Positions 1 to 8,889 of a stretch of DNA of 64,000 bases are shown here, in pieces. The DNA is taken from contig NZ_PVBM01000002.1 in the NCBI RefSeq assembly GCF_002968575.1, forward strand, positions 302,724-366,723, given 5' to 3'. The translations under genes were made by a program, and so were the position numbers. Positions within the stretch are counted from its first letter, which is position 1. Each line of letters begins with the position of its first letter. Below the pieces are notes generated by a model. That model did no database searches. It saw only the letters and a program-made list of their open reading frames with translations, and was not told where the DNA came from. The stretch comes from Neorhizobium huautlense. Its GTDB lineage: Bacteria > Pseudomonadota > Alphaproteobacteria > Rhizobiales > Rhizobiaceae.

Positions 1-604
1 GCTGAAAGCCCACGGCCTGGAGGATATGGCTTATGCCAAGGCCTTCATCCGCAAGGTCCTGGCTGAAGGTACCGACGCAGATACCGATTTTGCCAACAAG
101 CTCTCCGATAGCCGCTACGCTTCGCTGGTGGAATCACTGAACTTCGCAGCCCATGGCGCGGCTGCGACATCCTTCGAAAAGGCCCAGAAGGGCGTCGTCG
201 ACAAATTTCAGCGTCAGACGCTGGAAGAAGAGGCAGGCGCGGAAAACATGGGCGTGCGTCTTGCGCTCTATTTCGAGCGTATGGCGCCGACCATCAAATC
301 CGGCATGGAAATCCTGGCGGACGATGCTCTCTCGGAAGTAATGCGGACCACTCTGCAGTTGCCCGATGAGATCGTTGGCGCGGACCTCGACCGACAGGCA
401 AAATATATCGAAGAGGTCGTCGATATCGAGGATTTCCAAGATCCGGCCAAGGTCGGCAAATTTCTCGAACGGTTCACCGCCATGTGGGAGCTGGAGAACC
501 CCTCCGAAAGCTACGACCCGGCAAGCCTGTTCACCTCTTCCTCGAGCGGGATTTCCACCGATCTCCTGATCTCGATCAATAATTTGAAACTCGGAGGCAA
601 ATGA
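1..604 (+). CDS. DUF1217-family flagellar-locus protein, 5' end cut by the window
   Basis: The reading frame is open from base 2, so the N-terminus lies outside the window; the first internal Met is at base 26. About 200 residues are visible. The sequence GLEDMAYAKAFIRKVL near the visible start and FLERFTAMWELE near the C-terminus look like the DUF1217 family found beside flgF in rhizobial flagellar loci. Function is unknown; context suggests flagellar assembly or the proximal rod region. The stop codon is one base before the flgF start, with the flgF ribosome site GGAGG inside this gene, so the two are very likely co-transcribed and coupled. Confidence 0.75.
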   Translation, partial: LKAHGLEDMAYAKAFIRKVLAEGTDADTDFANKLSDSRYASLVESLNFAAHGAAATSFEKAQKGVVDKFQRQTLEEEAGAENMGVRLALYFERMAPTIKSGMEILADDALSEVMRTTLQLPDEIVGADLDRQAKYIEEVVDIEDFQDPAKVGKFLERFTAMWELENPSESYDPASLFTSSSSGISTDLLISINNLKLGGK

Positions 605-605
605 T

Positions 606-1343
606 ATGCAGTCCGGACTTTACGTCGGCATTTCTTCGCAAATCGCGCTCGAGCGCCGCTTGAACACGATCGCCGACAACATGGCCAACATGAACACCGT
701 CGGGTTTCGCTCGACGGAGGTCAAATTTGACGAAGTTCTGAGCAAGACCCAGAACGACCTTAACGCAAAGGTGGCCTTCGTTACGCAGGGTAACGACTAT
801 CTGTCGACGCGCACAGGAGAGCTGCAGCGCACCGGCAATCCTCTGGACTTTGCGATCAAGGGCGATGCCTGGTTTGCCATCGACACGCCGGCGGGTCAGG
901 TTCTCACCCGGGACGGCCGTCTCACCATGGATGAAGCCGGCCAACTTCGATCCAGCCGGGGTTATCCGGTCCTGGATGCAGGCGGCGCACCGATCCAGCT
1001 CAACCGTGACGGTGGACCGCCGACAGTCGGGGCTGACGGCATCGTCATGCAGAACAACCAGCCAGTCGCCACTCTCGGTCTTTTCACCGCCGACATTTCC
1101 AAGGGCTTCGTTCGCTATGAGAACGAAGGGGTTATTCCGACCGACAATCCGCAGCCCGTTCTGGAAGGCATGCAGAATTCCGTGGTGCAGGGTTACGTCG
1201 AACAGTCCAACGTCAACGGCATCAGTGAGATGACCCAGCTTATCCAGGTCAATCGTGCCTTCGAAAGCATTTCGGCTCTGATGCGCGACAGCGAAAACTC
1301 GATGAGCTCCGCCATCAAGACGCTCGGCGGATCCAACAGCTAA
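606..1343 (+). CDS. flgF: Flagellar proximal rod protein FlgF
   Basis: The 245-residue protein has the usual FlgF length. The N-terminus carries the axial-protein motif NTIADNMANMNTVGFRSTEV (about residues 17-36). The C-terminus has the matching rod/hook signature VEQSNVNGISEMTQLIQVNR. Together these helices form the D0 coiled coil of rod proteins. FlgF is exported by the flagellar type III system and forms part of the proximal rod. It lies one base after the preceding stop and 18 bases before fliI. Assignment as FlgF rather than FlgG rests on locus order, because flgG is a separate gene downstream. Confidence 0.93.
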   Translation: MQSGLYVGISSQIALERRLNTIADNMANMNTVGFRSTEVKFDEVLSKTQNDLNAKVAFVTQGNDYLSTRTGELQRTGNPLDFAIKGDAWFAIDTPAGQVLTRDGRLTMDEAGQLRSSRGYPVLDAGGAPIQLNRDGGPPTVGADGIVMQNNQPVATLGLFTADISKGFVRYENEGVIPTDNPQPVLEGMQNSVVQGYVEQSNVNGISEMTQLIQVNRAFESISALMRDSENSMSSAIKTLGGSNS

Positions 1344-1361
1344 TAGGAAAGACAGCCCACC

Positions 1362-2759
1362 ATGATGGAAGCGGCTATCCTCGATGCAGTCAACGGCGGC
1401 AAGCTTGCGCAACTTGCAGGGCTTGTAGGGCGCTATGCCAACCCTGCCTTTTCTGTCGCGCATGGTGGTCATGTCAGGACCATCGCCGCAGGACACTATA
1501 CCGTTGCCGGCCTTTCGAAGCATGTGCGGCTTGGCGAATTCGTCGCTCACCGCAGTGCGACCGGTATTCATCTGGGCGAGGTCGTTCGTGTCGAGCCGGA
1601 TATCGTCTATGTCAGCCCGATCGAGCCGGGCGAACCGATCGGCATCGGAGACACCGTCATCCGCAAAGGCGCTTTTCGGGTCGCTCCGGACGATAGCTGG
1701 TGCGGCCGGACGATCAGCTCGCTTTGTGAGCCGATCGACGGCAAGGGGCCGATCTCCAAAGGTCACAATCCCCGTTCTATCGCCAACACCGCGCCACCCT
1801 CGATGACGCGCAGCCGCGTCGAGACCGGTTTCAAGACCGGCGTCAGGGCAATCGATATCTTCTCGCCGCTCTGCCTCGGTCAGCGTCTCGGCATCTTTGC
1901 CGGTTCCGGTGTCGGTAAATCGACTTTGCTGTCCATGCTTGCTCGGGCCGATGCCTTCGACAAGGTGGTGATCGCGCTGGTCGGCGAACGTGGCCGCGAA
2001 GTGCGTGAATTCATTGAGGATACGCTTGGCGACAACATGGCGAAATCGATCGCTGTCGTCGCGACCAGCGATGAAAGCCCGATGCTGAGGAAAATGGCGC
2101 CGCTGGTTGCCATTACGATTGCGGAGCACTTCCGGGATCAGGGCGACAACGTGCTGTTCATCGCCGACAGCGTGACGCGTTTTGCCCATGCCATTCGGGA
2201 AGTCGCCGTCGCGTCGGGCGAACCGCCGATCGCCCGTGGCTATCCGGCGTCGGTGTTTACGGAATTGCCGCGCCTGCTGGAGCGCGCCGGTCCGGGCGTC
2301 GAGGGAACGGGCACGATCACCGCAATCATCTCGATCCTCGTCGACGGCGATAACCACAATGACCCGATTGCGGACTCTACCCGCGGTATTCTGGACGGGC
2401 ATATCGTGCTCGACCGTTCGCTTGCAGAGGAAGGGCGCTATCCGCCGATCAATCCGCTTGCCTCAATCTCACGTCTGGCCCGAAAGGCGTGGACGGATGA
2501 CCAGGAAAAGCTGGTCGCACGTCTGAAATCGCTCGTGCATCGCTACGAGGAAACGCGCGACCTGCGCCTGATCGGGGGTTATCGCGCCGGCAGCGATCCG
2601 GACCTCGACATGGCGATCAAGCAGGTGCCGGTCATCTATGAGGTCCTGAAACAGACGCCGGGGGAAAAGCCGGCTCTCGACGCCTATGCGGACCTGGCGA
2701 ACGCACTGCGGGCTGCTGCGGGGCAGGGCACTCCGCCATCCGCCATAGCAAGAAGGTGA
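1362..2759 (+). CDS. fliI: Flagellum-specific export ATPase FliI
   Basis: The 465-residue protein resembles the F1 beta subunit. Walker A GSGVGKST lies at about residues 181-188 and Walker B VLFIAD at about 264-269. The phrase SVTRFAHAIREVAVASGEPP is the FliI/YscN signature. FliI energises and unloads substrates at the cytoplasmic face of the flagellar type III export gate, normally with a FliH stator and FliJ stalk. Candidates for both partners are in this window (25594-26235 and 40449-40850). The second ATG of the initial MM pair is also a possible start. Confidence 0.96.
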   Translation: MMEAAILDAVNGGKLAQLAGLVGRYANPAFSVAHGGHVRTIAAGHYTVAGLSKHVRLGEFVAHRSATGIHLGEVVRVEPDIVYVSPIEPGEPIGIGDTVIRKGAFRVAPDDSWCGRTISSLCEPIDGKGPISKGHNPRSIANTAPPSMTRSRVETGFKTGVRAIDIFSPLCLGQRLGIFAGSGVGKSTLLSMLARADAFDKVVIALVGERGREVREFIEDTLGDNMAKSIAVVATSDESPMLRKMAPLVAITIAEHFRDQGDNVLFIADSVTRFAHAIREVAVASGEPPIARGYPASVFTELPRLLERAGPGVEGTGTITAIISILVDGDNHNDPIADSTRGILDGHIVLDRSLAEEGRYPPINPLASISRLARKAWTDDQEKLVARLKSLVHRYEETRDLRLIGGYRAGSDPDLDMAIKQVPVIYEVLKQTPGEKPALDAYADLANALRAAAGQGTPPSAIARR

Positions 2760-2766
2760 TTGTGGG

Positions 2767-3339
2767 ATGAGCGACTTACACCACGAAGACGAGGCCGCAC
2801 CTCCGCACAGAACGCCAAAGGCCGCCTCGCGGCTTGGCGACAAGATCCTGATTGCCGTTGGTGTGGCGCTTGCAGCGGCCTCCGCTTCTTTCCCCTGGTA
2901 TGTCTTCTTCAACGAGGAGAAGTTCGGCATCCGCACCACGGAGCTCGGACGCACTCGTGACCTGCCTCCTGGCGCGGGACGTCCGGTCGTCAATGTCTCG
3001 CCGCTCGCCATGACGGACAGCTCCAAGGAGGACTGGCCGGCTCCACCCGAACCTACCGATGCTCTGACGACCGCCACCACCTCATCGGTGGGCGAAGCGC
3101 GTGACAGGGGTGCTTTTCGCGAAGAGCAGCCGTTTCCGGGAAAGAGCGGCTTCAAGCTGCTGCATGTCGCCAACGGCCGTGCTTTGATCGAGGACGGCGC
3201 GGGCATGTACATGGTCCGCGTCGGTTCGATCCTGCCCGATAACAGCAAGCTCGCCACGCTCGAGCAGCGTGACGGCAAATGGGTGATCATCACATCCACG
3301 GGACAAGTCTATCAGGACACGCAAACGTCGCGACCGTAA
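2767..3339 (+). CDS. Conserved rhizobial flagellar-locus membrane protein of unknown function
   Basis: This 190-residue protein starts 7 bases after fliI. It has a charged cytoplasmic N-terminus (about residues 1-28), one membrane segment (ILIAVGVALAAASASFPWYV, about 27-46), a Pro/Ala/Thr-rich linker, and a compact C-terminal domain (about 118-190, beginning SGFKLLHVANGRALIEDG). That layout suggests an inner-membrane anchored protein with a small periplasmic beta-rich domain, loosely like type II secretion protein C or pilus accessory proteins. I do not recognise a named family. Position between fliI and flgB implies a basal-body or export role. Confidence 0.75.
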   Translation: MSDLHHEDEAAPPHRTPKAASRLGDKILIAVGVALAAASASFPWYVFFNEEKFGIRTTELGRTRDLPPGAGRPVVNVSPLAMTDSSKEDWPAPPEPTDALTTATTSSVGEARDRGAFREEQPFPGKSGFKLLHVANGRALIEDGAGMYMVRVGSILPDNSKLATLEQRDGKWVIITSTGQVYQDTQTSRP

Positions 3340-3392
3340 GTCCGACGCAAGGTTACCAGCCTAGGCTTCAGGCAAATAATGGAGAGAAGCCT

Positions 3393-3779
3393 ATGCAACC
3401 GATTCAGCTCTTTGAAATGGCATCACGTCAGGCCGAGTGGCTTTCCGTGCGCCAGGAGGTGGTTGCAGGCAATATCGCGAACGCCAATACGCCAAAATAT
3501 AAGGCGAAGGACGTATCGCCCTTCGATGCCGTCCTCGAGCAGACATATGTTCCGATGGCTCGCACCCATGCCTCCCACTTCGCTGCAAACAACATCAGCG
3601 ACGAGGTCGAAATCAAGGAATCGGAACTGAACGAAGAGATCGGCGTCCAGGAATCCGGCAATACCGTCTCGCTGTCCGATGAGCTGTCGAAGACGGGTGA
3701 AATCAAGCGCCAATACGAACTGAGCACAGGTCTGGTGAAGTCGTTTCACAGCATGATGCTGATGATAGTGAAGAGGTAA
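3393..3779 (+). CDS. flgB: Flagellar proximal rod protein FlgB
   Basis: The 128-residue protein starts at the ATG at 3393, preceded by a GGAGAG ribosome site at 3381-3386. An upstream in-frame start at 3279 would overlap the previous gene and lacks a comparable site. The N-terminus contains the rod-protein motif [19 protein letters not shown]. FlgB is the rod component nearest the MS ring and export gate. It begins the flgB-flgC-fliE-flgG block, with flgC 4 bases downstream. Confidence 0.92.
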   Translation: MQPIQLFEMASRQAEWLSVRQEVVAGNIANANTPKYKAKDVSPFDAVLEQTYVPMARTHASHFAANNISDEVEIKESELNEEIGVQESGNTVSLSDELSKTGEIKRQYELSTGLVKSFHSMMLMIVKR

Positions 3780-3783
3780 GCAA

Positions 3784-4203
3784 ATGGATCCGCTTTCAGC
3801 CTCGCTGAAGATCGCTGGATCGGGAATGGAAGCACAGGCGACCCGCCTGCGCATCGTTTCCGAAAACATCGCCAACGCCCGCTCGACCGGAGATACGCCC
3901 GGTGCGGACCCCTACCGTCGCAAGACGATCACCTTCGGTGCCGAACTCGACAAGGCAAGCGGCGTCGACGTGGTGGAGGTCGAGAAGCTCGGCGTCGACA
4001 ATTCGAAATTCGCTCTGGAATACGACCCGGGCAACCCGGCTGCAGACGAGAAGGGCATGGTCAAGATGCCCAACGTCAACATGCTGATCGAGATGGCGGA
4101 CATGCGCGAAGCCAATCGCTCCTACGAAGCCAACATCCAGACCATCAAGCAGACGCGCGAATTGATCGCTGCGACGATTGACCTTCTGAAGGCCGGACAA
4201 TGA
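3784..4203 (+). CDS. flgC: Flagellar proximal rod protein FlgC
   Basis: This 139-residue protein has the FlgC hallmark N-terminus ([20 protein letters not shown]) followed by [19 protein letters not shown]. The C-terminus [20 protein letters not shown] is also typical. FlgC assembles into the proximal rod with FlgB and FlgF. Its stop codon overlaps the fliE start in ATGA form, so translation of the two is probably coupled. Confidence 0.95.
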   Translation: MDPLSASLKIAGSGMEAQATRLRIVSENIANARSTGDTPGADPYRRKTITFGAELDKASGVDVVEVEKLGVDNSKFALEYDPGNPAADEKGMVKMPNVNMLIEMADMREANRSYEANIQTIKQTRELIAATIDLLKAGQ

Positions 4204-4535
4204 TCGAAAAAATTCAAAACGTTAGCTCTCTTTCGCTCGGCAACGGCATCGATGAGATCGGCTCCACGACGGGATCGGCGCTCGGCACGACATCGCTGAC
4301 GCCCGGCGAGAATACCGGCATGAACTTCGCCCAGGTTCTGGGCGACATGGCGACCGACACCATGAATAGTCTGAAGGGCGCCGAAGCAATGTCCTTCAAG
4401 GGGATACAGGGCAAGGCTAACACCCGTGAAGTCGTCGATGCGGTGCTGGAAGCACAGCAATCGCTTCAGACGGCCATGTCGCTCCGCGACAAGATCGTCT
4501 CGGCCTATCTCGAAATCACGAAAATGCAGATCTAA
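4200..4535 (+). CDS. fliE: Flagellar MS ring-rod junction protein FliE
   Basis: The 111-residue protein matches the FliE size range. It contains [21 protein letters not shown] and the C-terminal signature [19 protein letters not shown]. FliE links the FliF MS ring to the rod and is among the first exported substrates. It starts within the flgC stop codon and is followed by flgG after 18 bases. Confidence 0.92.
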   Translation: MIEKIQNVSSLSLGNGIDEIGSTTGSALGTTSLTPGENTGMNFAQVLGDMATDTMNSLKGAEAMSFKGIQGKANTREVVDAVLEAQQSLQTAMSLRDKIVSAYLEITKMQI

Positions 4536-4553
4536 AGTTTTGAGGACGAAGAC

Positions 4554-5342
4554 ATGAGAGCGCTTTCCGTCGCAGCAACGGGCATGGATGCCCAGCAGAC
4601 CAATCTCGAAGTCATCGCGAACAACATCGCCAACATCAACACCACGGGCTATAAACGCGCGCGTGCCGAGTTTTCCGATCTGCTTTATCAAAGCGAGCGG
4701 GCTCAGGGCGTTCCGAACCGTGCCAACCAGGCGATCGTGCCGGAAGGCGCCAATATCGGTCTTGGCGTGCAAACCTCCGCCGTTCGTAACATCCACACCC
4801 AGGGTGAACTGTCGCATACGGAAAACGACCTCGACGTCGCGATAGTCGGCCGCGGCTGGTATCAGGTCCAGTCTCCGGACGGCACGACGCTCTACAGCCG
4901 CGCCGGCGCCTTCAACAAGAATGCGCAAGGGCAGCTCGTCACGATCGACGGTTATGCGATCGTGCCGAACATCACCTTTCCGGCGGATGTGAGTGAAACC
5001 CAGATCACCCGTACCGGCCAGGTCATGGTCCGCGTCGGTAGTTCCAGCGATTTCACCGAAATCGGTCAGTTGACGGTTGCCAACTTCGTGAACGAGGCCG
5101 GCCTCCAGCCGCTCGGCGACAACCTGTTTGCACAGACCGCGGCATCCGGCGAGCCGATCGTTGCCGCGCCGGAAGATCCAGGCTTCGGTTATCTGAAGCA
5201 AGGTTATCTGGAATCGTCGAACGTCGATGCCGTCAAGGAAATCACCGACCTGATTTCAGCCCAGCGTGCTTACGAGATGAATTCCAAGGTCATTACCACC
5301 GCGGATGAGATGGCGCAGATCGTCAGTAAGAACCTGAAATAA
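4554..5342 (+). CDS. flgG: Flagellar distal rod protein FlgG
   Basis: At 262 residues this is the standard FlgG length. The N-terminus is [20 protein letters not shown] followed by [20 protein letters not shown]. The C-terminus [20 protein letters not shown] is the rod/hook signature. FlgG builds the distal rod that passes through the P and L rings. A GAGGACGAAGAC ribosome region precedes the ATG. Confidence 0.96.
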   Translation: MRALSVAATGMDAQQTNLEVIANNIANINTTGYKRARAEFSDLLYQSERAQGVPNRANQAIVPEGANIGLGVQTSAVRNIHTQGELSHTENDLDVAIVGRGWYQVQSPDGTTLYSRAGAFNKNAQGQLVTIDGYAIVPNITFPADVSETQITRTGQVMVRVGSSSDFTEIGQLTVANFVNEAGLQPLGDNLFAQTAASGEPIVAAPEDPGFGYLKQGYLESSNVDAVKEITDLISAQRAYEMNSKVITTADEMAQIVSKNLK

Positions 5343-5360
5343 TAACAGGAGACGGGAGAC

Positions 5361-5843
5361 ATGAGGTTTCGCCGGAAGAATGCGATCGGGGCCAGGCTGG
5401 CTATGCCTTTGCTGGCTGCTCTCCTTGCCGGAGCGGGTTCGCCCGCTCTTGCCGGAATGGGAACGGCGGTCGTGCCGACCTCGACCATCTATCCGGGCGA
5501 GGAAATTTCCGCCGGCAAGGTCGAAGAGGTCGAGGTCACCAATCCGAATCTCTCGGGCGATTACGCCCGCTCCTCCCACGAAGTTGTCGGCATGGTAGCC
5601 AAGCGTACCCTGCTGCCGGGGCGAACCATTTCGGTCTCTGCGTTGCGCGAGGCATTTGCCGTGACGCGGGGTTCCTCTGTCCGCCTGACCTTCTCAATCG
5701 GCAACATGACCATCTCGGCCTCGGGTTCGCCGCTTGAGAATGCCGCGGTCGGCGATGTCATCCGCGTGCGCAACACCGATTCGGGCGTCACGGTCAGCGG
5801 CACCGTCATGGCTGACGGCACGGTACAGGTGATGGCGAAATGA
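5361..5843 (+). CDS. flgA: P-ring assembly chaperone FlgA
   Basis: The 160-residue protein starts with a Sec signal peptide (hydrophobic LAMPLLAALLAGAGSPALAG, about residues 13-32). An SAF-type domain follows, with STIYPGEEISAGKVEEVEV and the C-terminal RNTDSGVTVSGTVMADGTVQ. FlgA is a periplasmic chaperone for the P-ring subunit FlgI. It is shorter than E. coli FlgA (219), as expected for the single-domain alphaproteobacterial form. Its stop overlaps the flgI ATG in ATGA form. Confidence 0.92.
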   Translation: MRFRRKNAIGARLAMPLLAALLAGAGSPALAGMGTAVVPTSTIYPGEEISAGKVEEVEVTNPNLSGDYARSSHEVVGMVAKRTLLPGRTISVSALREAFAVTRGSSVRLTFSIGNMTISASGSPLENAAVGDVIRVRNTDSGVTVSGTVMADGTVQVMAK

Positions 5844-6955
5844 AAAAGAACTGGCTATTCCCCGCTCTTGTCCTGATGGGATCGCTTCTATGGGCGGTGC
5901 CGGCATCCGCCGATAACGCGCGCATCAAGGATATCGCCTCACTGCAGTCCGGCCGCGACAACCAGCTTATCGGTTACGGCCTCGTCGTCGGTCTTCAAGG
6001 GTCCGGCGACAGTCTGCGCTCCTCTCCATTTACCGATCAGTCGATGCGCGCGATGCTGCAGAACCTCGGCATCTCAATGCAGGGCAGCCAGGCGAACGCC
6101 AAAAACGTCGCCGCTGTAATGGTGACGGCGAACCTGCCCCCCTTCGCAAGCCCGGGCAGCCGCATCGACGTCAATGTCAGCTCCCTCGGCGACGCCACCT
6201 CTCTGCGCGGCGGCACCCTGGTCATGACTTCGCTTTCCGGCGCTGACGGCCAGATTTACGCGGTTGCCCAGGGCGCCTTGATCGTTTCCGGCTTTTCCGC
6301 CCAGGGTCAGGCCGCGACGCTGACCGAAGGCGTTACGACTGCCGGCCGCGTTCCAAACGGTGCCATCATCGAGCGTGAACTGCCGTCCAAGTTCAAGGAC
6401 TCGGTCAATCTTGTCCTGCAGCTGCGCAATCCCGATTTTTCGACAGCGGTACGAATTGCCGATAGCGTCAACGCCTTTGCGTCCCGCCGCTACGGCGGTC
6501 CGGTTGCGGAACCGCGCGACAGCCAGGAAGTCATTGTCCAGAAGCCGAAATCTGCGGACCTGACCCGTCTGATGGCCGAGATCGAAAATCTGGTGGTCGA
6601 GACCGATACCCCGGCAAAAGTTGTCGTCAACGAGCGCACCGGCACGATCGTCATCGGGGCGGATGTCAAAGTATCCCGCGTGGCGGTGAGCTACGGCACC
6701 CTGACCGTGCAGGTCACAGAAACACCGCAGATCGTTCAACCTGAGCCTTTCTCCCGCGGCGAGACCGCAGTTCAGGAGCAGACGGACATCATGGCGATGA
6801 AGGATGGCGGGCAGGTCGCGATCTTGAACGGCCCTGATCTGCGGACCCTTGTGGCCGGCCTCAACAGCATCGGCGTTAAGCCGGATGGTATTATCGCCAT
6901 CCTGCAGGGCATCAAGTCTGCCGGTGCCCTTCAAGCGGAGCTCGTCCTGCAATGA
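5840..6955 (+). CDS. flgI: Flagellar P-ring protein FlgI
   Basis: The 371-residue protein has a signal peptide ending near WAVPASA (about residue 24). The mature start NARIKDIASLQSGRDNQLIG and motif GYGLVVGLQGSGDS are diagnostic of FlgI. The C-terminal part includes the conserved GPDLRTLVAGLNSIGVKPDG. FlgI forms the periplasmic P ring around the rod in the peptidoglycan layer. It overlaps flgA upstream and motE downstream by four bases each. Confidence 0.97.
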   Translation: MKKNWLFPALVLMGSLLWAVPASADNARIKDIASLQSGRDNQLIGYGLVVGLQGSGDSLRSSPFTDQSMRAMLQNLGISMQGSQANAKNVAAVMVTANLPPFASPGSRIDVNVSSLGDATSLRGGTLVMTSLSGADGQIYAVAQGALIVSGFSAQGQAATLTEGVTTAGRVPNGAIIERELPSKFKDSVNLVLQLRNPDFSTAVRIADSVNAFASRRYGGPVAEPRDSQEVIVQKPKSADLTRLMAEIENLVVETDTPAKVVVNERTGTIVIGADVKVSRVAVSYGTLTVQVTETPQIVQPEPFSRGETAVQEQTDIMAMKDGGQVAILNGPDLRTLVAGLNSIGVKPDGIIAILQGIKSAGALQAELVLQ

Positions 6956-7509
6956 CCGAGACCCTGTTCACCATATCCGTATCCAAGACGCTTGCACGAC
7001 GTGTCCTGACGGCAGCGGCGGTCCTTACGTTGGTCTCCCAGGTGGGTGCGCAACAGCCGGCGACGATTTCTGAAGCGTCCACCAACGACGAGATCCAGAA
7101 GTTCTGCACCAACATCGCCGATGCGGCGCGGGACCAGCGTTATCTGCTGCAGAAGCAGGAGCTCGAAAAGCTGCAGGCGGACGTGGACGCCCGGATAGAG
7201 GCGCTCGAGCAGCGCACCGCCGAATACCAGGACTGGCTGAAGCGCCGCAACGACTTCCTTGCGCGCGCCCAGGCCGGCCTCGTTGATATGTTCAAGACCA
7301 TGAAACCCGACGCCGCGGCTCCGCAGCTCCAGGAGATGCGAATGGAGATTGCCGCGGCGATCATCATGCAGCTCCCGGCGCGTCAGTCCGCTCTTTTCCT
7401 GAGTGAAATGGATCCGGAAAAAGCCGGCATGATCTCCACGATCATTTCCAGCGCAACCGATCCGAATACCTCGAAAGCACGTCCCAATACTCCGAAAGCG
7501 CCCTCATGA
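6952..7509 (+). CDS. motE: Motility chaperone MotE
   Basis: The 185-residue protein has an N-terminal signal segment (about residues 14-35), a long charged coiled coil (about 60-105, including QKQELEKLQADVDARIEALE), and a MgtE-N-like C-terminal helix bundle (LQEMRMEIAAAIIMQLPARQ). In S. meliloti, MotE is described as a periplasmic chaperone for MotC. The order flgI-motE-flgH with ATGA overlaps on both sides agrees, and motC is present at 27502-28776. Confidence 0.88.
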   Translation: MTETLFTISVSKTLARRVLTAAAVLTLVSQVGAQQPATISEASTNDEIQKFCTNIADAARDQRYLLQKQELEKLQADVDARIEALEQRTAEYQDWLKRRNDFLARAQAGLVDMFKTMKPDAAAPQLQEMRMEIAAAIIMQLPARQSALFLSEMDPEKAGMISTIISSATDPNTSKARPNTPKAPS

Positions 7510-8225
7510 CGAAACGCATTCAAGCCATCATGGCCGTTCTCCTTCTGGCCGGCTGCCAAAGCCAGACGATCAGGGAGATCGGCAATGCGCCGTCGATGAG
7601 TCCGATCGGCAGCGGCCTGCAATATGCGCAGACGCCGCAGATGTCCTCCTATCCGAAGCAGCCGCGGCAGCTTGCAAGCGGCTATTCGCTCTGGAGCGAT
7701 AGCCAGGCGGCGCTGTTCAAGGATGCACGTGCGCTGAACGTCGGTGACATCCTTACGGTCGACATCAAGATCAACGACAAGGCGACCTTCGACAACGAGA
7801 CCGAACGCAGCCGCACCAACTCGACCGGGCTGAAATGGGAGCTCGGCGTGAGCAACCTCTTCGGCTGGACGCCGGAAGCGGAAGCGACCGGCGACCTTGG
7901 GTCGAATTCGAGCACGGATTCGGAAGGAAAGGGCAAGACGAAGCGGTCCGAATCCCTCAAGCTGCTGGTCGCGGCAGTGGTCACCGGCATTCTCGAGAAC
8001 GGCAATCTCCTGATCAGCGGCTCCCAGGAAGTCCGCGTCAACCACGAGATCCGCATCCTGAACGTGGCGGGCATCGTGCGGCCGCAGGATGTCGATTCGC
8101 AGAATACCATTTCCTACGACAAGATCGCCGAAGCCCGCATCTCCTACGGCGGCCGCGGCCGTCTGATGGAAGTTCAGCAGCCTCCGGTCGGCCAGCAGGT
8201 CGTCGACCTGTTCTCGCCCTTCTGA
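7506..8225 (+). CDS. flgH: Flagellar L-ring lipoprotein FlgH
   Basis: The 239-residue protein has a lipoprotein signal with lipobox LLAGC (Cys about residue 17). It carries FlgH motifs SGYSLWSDSQAALFKDARAL and VGDILTVDIKINDKATFDNE. The C-terminus matches the family phrase RISYGGRGRLMEVQQPPVGQ. FlgH forms the outer-membrane L ring around the distal rod. It starts inside the motE stop codon. Confidence 0.96.
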   Translation: MTKRIQAIMAVLLLAGCQSQTIREIGNAPSMSPIGSGLQYAQTPQMSSYPKQPRQLASGYSLWSDSQAALFKDARALNVGDILTVDIKINDKATFDNETERSRTNSTGLKWELGVSNLFGWTPEAEATGDLGSNSSTDSEGKGKTKRSESLKLLVAAVVTGILENGNLLISGSQEVRVNHEIRILNVAGIVRPQDVDSQNTISYDKIAEARISYGGRGRLMEVQQPPVGQQVVDLFSPF

Positions 8226-8265
8226 CGGTATCGTATAGAGATCTCTTTTTGAGGGTTTGAAGACC

Positions 8266-8784
8266 ATGGCGGAAGAAGCACAGGCAGGCGAAGCCGGTGG
8301 CAAGAAGAAGGGTGGCTCCGTAATGCTGATCGCGGGCCTTTCCGTCCTCACGCTTGTCGGCGCCGGCGGCGGCTGGTTCGTCGGCAAAATGATCGCGCCC
8401 AAGGATCCGGCGGCCGAAGCGCAGCATGAAGAAGCCGCCGCTGGCGGCGAACATGGCGAAGGCAAGAAGGAGGAGGGGCTGCCTCATATCTCCACGGAAG
8501 CTGCGGGCGTCGTTCTCCTTGAGCCGATCACCACCAATCTCGCCTATCCGTCCGAGAACTGGATCCGCCTCGAGGTGGCGCTCGCCTTCAAGGGCGCGCC
8601 GGAACTGCCCCTCGCTGAAGATATCCATCAGGATATTCTCGCCTACATGCGGACCGTCTCATTGCAGCAGATCGAGGGGCCGCGCGGCTTCCAATACCTG
8701 AAGGACGACCTCCAGGAACGCGTCGATCTTCGCTCGCAAGGCAAGGTCAGCAAGATCATGCTCAGATCTTTCGTGGTGGAATAA
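8266..8784 (+). CDS. fliL: Flagellar basal-body associated protein FliL
   Basis: I chose the ATG at 8266 because GAGGG (8251-8255) is well spaced; the in-frame TTG at 8257 is not. The 172-residue protein has a short cytoplasmic tail, one membrane segment (SVMLIAGLSVLTLVGAGGGW, about residues 18-37), an Ala/Glu-rich linker, and the FliL periplasmic domain (from about 75) ending KVSKIMLRSFVVE. FliL associates with the MS ring and stator and supports torque. It is the last gene of this operon and is followed by a strong terminator. In the rhizobial order I know, fliP should come next, but here a sugar island intervenes. Confidence 0.92.
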   Translation: MAEEAQAGEAGGKKKGGSVMLIAGLSVLTLVGAGGGWFVGKMIAPKDPAAEAQHEEAAAGGEHGEGKKEEGLPHISTEAAGVVLLEPITTNLAYPSENWIRLEVALAFKGAPELPLAEDIHQDILAYMRTVSLQQIEGPRGFQYLKDDLQERVDLRSQGKVSKIMLRSFVVE

Positions 8785-8805
8785 CGCCATTCCACTATCG
8801 ACGAC

Positions 8806-8841
8806 AAAACCGGCCTGACATCGTCAGGCCGGTTTTGTTTT
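8806..8841 (+). terminator. Intrinsic terminator after fliL
   Basis: A perfect 14-bp stem (8806-8819 with 8823-8836) closed by a 3-base loop is followed by TTTTGTTTTG. The A-rich 5' arm lets it also work in the other strand, where it would end the sugar operon that stops at 8890. Confidence 0.92.
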
Positions 8842-8889
8842 GTCCAAGGATACCCTTCCGGATGTTCCGGAAGGGCTGTGAAGAGCGGA

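Noticed and set aside
576..2402. 608-codon minus-strand frame opposite flgF and fliI
   Set aside because: Antisense to two strongly conserved flagellar genes; the composition (His/Arg/Asp-rich) is typical of a reverse-frame artefact in GC-rich DNA.
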